Source: Collinsella aerofaciens (GTDB lineage: Bacteria > Actinomycetota > Coriobacteriia > Coriobacteriales > Coriobacteriaceae). From it: a stretch of 14,951 bases of DNA. Positions 13,343-14,951 of this stretch are shown here, one piece after another; position 1 is the first letter of the stretch; every line of letters begins with the position of its first letter. The stretch lies in contig JAUUSS010000057.1 in NCBI GenBank assembly GCA_030841765.1, positions 1 through 14,951 on the forward strand. Reading direction: 5' to 3'. The notes under the pieces were generated by a model. That model worked only from the letters and a program-made list of their open reading frames with translations, searched no databases and was not told the DNA's origin. A program made the position numbers and the translations under genes.

Positions 13343-14549
13343 AGTTGCCGTAACCTCCCCTCTCCTGGTCGCGGATAACGTGGCCGCCCTCGAGGGCGAT
13401 CACGCGACGGTGCATGCTATCGACCATCTCGCGGTCGTGCGTGGCGACGATCACGGTGGTGCCGGTGCGGTTAATACGCTCGAGCAGCTTCATGATGCCC
13501 AGCGAGATCGCCGGGTCGAGGTTACCCGTGGGCTCGTCGCAGATCAGCAGCGGCGGACGGTTGACCATAGCGCGGGCGACGGCAACGCGCTGCTGCTCGC
13601 CACCGGAAAGCTGGTCGGGCAGCGAGTCCATCTGATCGGCCAGACCGACCAGACGCAGCACCTCGGGCACCTGGCTGCGAATGACGCCCTTGGGCTTGCC
13701 GATGCACTGCAGGGCAAACGCCACGTTTTCGTAGGCGGTCTTTTGCGGCAGAAGCTTAAAGTCCTGGAACACGGCGCCAATCTGGCGGCGCAGGAACGGA
13801 ACCTTGCGGTTCTTGATCTTCATGAGGTCCTGACCGGCAACCAGGATGCGGCCGCTCGTCGGCTTGACGTCGCGGTTGAGCGTCGACAGCAGCGTGGTCT
13901 TACCCGAGCCGGAGTGACCGACCAGGAAGACAAACTCGCCCGGATAGATCTCGATGTTGATGTCGTCGAGTGCAGGCTTGTTGGGCTGTGCCGGATAGAT
14001 CTTGGTGACATGCTCCATAAGGATGACGGGCTCGACACCGGCCTGCTTGGCCATCTTCTTGCGGCTGGCCTGCGGATCGATGGGCGCAAACACCGACGTA
14101 AAATCGGGGTTGTTGAGCGCGTTATCGAGGCTTGCGACCTCGGCTGCCTGATCGCTCTCGACCACCGGGGCAGCAGGCTGCGTGGGGTCGGGAATAGCGG
14201 CAAAGAGACCGGACTGCGCAGGCTGAGGAGCCGGCGTCGCAGGGGCCAAGGGGTCGGGAATGCCGGCCATGGTAGGCTGCGGCGTGGCGGCACCAGCCTG
14301 AGGCTGCTCCACGCGAGCGGTCACGGCCTGAACGGGCTCAAAACCCGCCGTGCCGGAAAGCGCGACATCGCTGGTTGGATTGTAGGCAAAGGGATCGGAT
14401 GCCGGCTGTGCCTGATCTGCCGGCTGAGCGGGGGCCTGAGCAACAGGCTGGCCCTCTGAATCCGGAGTGGCGAAACGACTGCCCTGGACGCCTGCCTGCG
14501 TCTTGGGGGCATCATCGCCCGCACCGGAGGTACGGAAGTGGTTACCCAC
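13329..14549 (-). CDS. ftsE: Cell division ATP-binding protein FtsE with long N-terminal extension
   Basis: This is a 406-residue protein made of an ABC ATPase (about 174-400) and an N-terminal extension of about 170 residues. The ATPase is typical FtsE: EHVTKIYP at 179-186, Walker A GHSGSGKTT (211-219), FQDFKLLPQKT (261-271), signature LSGGEQQ (314-320), Walker B LLICDEP (334-340) and the switch histidine H371. The extension is rich in Pro, Ala and Gln, contains a repeated IPDP motif (97-100 and 119-122) and looks disordered; usual FtsE proteins are about 220-230 residues. The start is GTG at 14549, five bases after AAGGAG; internal ATGs at residues 166 and 178 lack good ribosome sites. So the extension is probably real. 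It binds FtsX at the inner membrane face. Confidence 0.95.
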   Translation of the reverse strand: MGNHFRTSGAGDDAPKTQAGVQGSRFATPDSEGQPVAQAPAQPADQAQPASDPFAYNPTSDVALSGTAGFEPVQAVTARVEQPQAGAATPQPTMAGIPDPLAPATPAPQPAQSGLFAAIPDPTQPAAPVVESDQAAEVASLDNALNNPDFTSVFAPIDPQASRKKMAKQAGVEPVILMEHVTKIYPAQPNKPALDDINIEIYPGEFVFLVGHSGSGKTTLLSTLNRDVKPTSGRILVAGQDLMKIKNRKVPFLRRQIGAVFQDFKLLPQKTAYENVAFALQCIGKPKGVIRSQVPEVLRLVGLADQMDSLPDQLSGGEQQRVAVARAMVNRPPLLICDEPTGNLDPAISLGIMKLLERINRTGTTVIVATHDREMVDSMHRRVIALEGGHVIRDQERGGYGNYGTN

Positions 14550-14594
14550 TGGTGCTCCTTATCGTCGTGCGTTTAAACTACATGAGCGCTTAGT

Positions 14595-14619
14595 ATTTTA
14601 GCAGCATTAGCTTTGCTGC
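14595..14619 (-). promoter_or_regulatory. Probable ftsE promoter with overlapping inverted repeat
   Basis: On the minus strand TAAAAT (14595-14600) is a good -10, about 45 bp before the GTG start. No clear -35 is seen. The spacer region is filled by the exact inverted repeat GCAGCA/TGCTGC with a 7-bp centre (14601-14606 and 14614-14619). A protein bound there would cover the promoter. Confidence 0.45.
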
Positions 14620-14652
14620 ACATAAGAAGCATGGCCGTGTTTGGGTCCCTCC

Positions 14653-14775
14653 GGCCGGACACAGGGTTACTCTCCAAATCGTCCTCGGACATGTCGGAGC
14701 CTCCGCTGCGCACTACGTGCGGCGGGGGCTCCTCCGTCCTGCGGAAAGATTTGGAAAGTAACCCTGTGTCCGGCC
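14653..14775. repeat. 123-bp nested long inverted repeat
   Basis: Arms 14653-14680 and 14748-14775 (28 bp) match at 27 positions. Inside lies a second GC-rich hairpin (14696-14732, arms of about 16-18 nt with a two-base bulge), with a smaller one at 14733-14745 and a possible minor one at 14681-14690, giving a branched fold. No T-run follows on either strand, so it is not an intrinsic terminator. It may be a miniature mobile or REP-like element, or a structured RNA. Confidence 0.8.
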
Positions 14776-14951
14776 TGCGGTAACTAAGGGGTCGCCGCGT
14801 TTTACTTGGGGTGCTGCATATACAAAGTTGGAAGGGTCTGAATTGCGCTTTGTCGATATATGCCCTTTTCCCTGATGGGACCGTGCTTGAGGGGCGTCTG
14901 TTAGCGCCGGGCGATTTTAGCCGCTAATAGTCAAACTATTTTGACCAATCC
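14776..14951. other. Intergenic end of window, no clear gene
   Basis: This stretch holds an imperfect hairpin (14816-14827 with 14848-14863), an inverted repeat TTAGCG/CGCTAA (14901-14906 and 14922-14927) and an exact repeat GTCAAA/TTTGAC with a 4-bp centre (14930-14945). A plus-strand frame from GTG at 14811 to TAA at 14927 would give 38 residues, but it has no ribosome site and no recognised motif. It is not called as a gene. Together with 14550-14775 this makes 402 bases without a supported gene. Confidence 0.4.

Noticed and set aside
13380..14459. 359-residue plus-strand frame opposite ftsE
   Set aside because: It is antisense to the firm FtsE reading, with no recognisable domain and no supported start.
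14811..14927. 38-residue plus-strand frame near the right edge
   Set aside because: No ribosome site and no recognised motif, and it overlaps inverted repeats. Too weak to call.

Overview
The window reads as chromosomal DNA of a high-GC Gram-positive gut anaerobe. A Coriobacteriia/Collinsella-like actinobacterium is the best fit. This rests on the GC-rich coding style, strong AGGAGG-type ribosome sites with occasional GTG and TTG starts, an ftsE-ftsX-rnr-smpB style core, and a rubredoxin/flavin-reductase pair typical of anaerobes. The taxonomic call is an inference from gene content, not from a marker search. All but one of the genes lie on the minus strand, so transcription runs right to left.

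Layout, left to right. (a) 1-862: a short-loop rubredoxin and an FMN flavin-reductase-domain protein, in the domain order of a high-molecular-weight rubredoxin but as two genes. (b) 1069-2446: smpB and an upstream TPR protein with overlapping ends, followed by a long switch-like inverted repeat and a good terminator. (c) 2510-2784: a tRNA-Gln/tRNA-Glu pair with its own promoter and terminator. (d) 2977-3387: the only plus-strand gene, of unknown function, with a perfect palindrome upstream. (e) 3405-3576: three palindromes in tandem at exactly 62-bp spacing, between convergent genes. (f) 3583-3942: an ArsC/Spx-fold thioredoxin-like protein. (g) 4035-8478: a complete MurNAc utilisation cluster murR-murQ-murP-mupG, in the order known from Staphylococcus, with an intrinsic terminator squeezed between murP and mupG. 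(h) 8683-9974: a VanZ-family membrane protein and a small serine recombinase preceded by a 13-bp-arm inverted repeat. (i) 10151-14549: RNase R, FtsX, and an FtsE carrying an unusual N-terminal extension of about 170 residues rich in Pro, Ala and Gln. (j) 14550-14951: promoter region of ftsE, a 123-bp nested hairpin element, and weaker inverted repeats, with no convincing gene.

How the genes work together. MurP imports and phosphorylates MurNAc (or MurNAc-sugars), MupG splits phosphorylated disaccharides, MurQ converts MurNAc-6P to GlcNAc-6P, and MurR senses the pathway and controls it. FtsE/FtsX couple cell division to wall hydrolysis. RNase R and SmpB serve trans-translation and RNA quality control.

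In many Actinobacteria ftsE-ftsX-smpB are close together. Here the tRNA/mur/VanZ/recombinase block separates them, which suggests an accessory insertion. The most interesting non-coding signals are the three unrelated families of long palindromic intergenic elements (991-1055, 3405-3576, 14653-14775). The most interesting coding signals are the extended FtsE and the split rubredoxin/flavoprotein pair.
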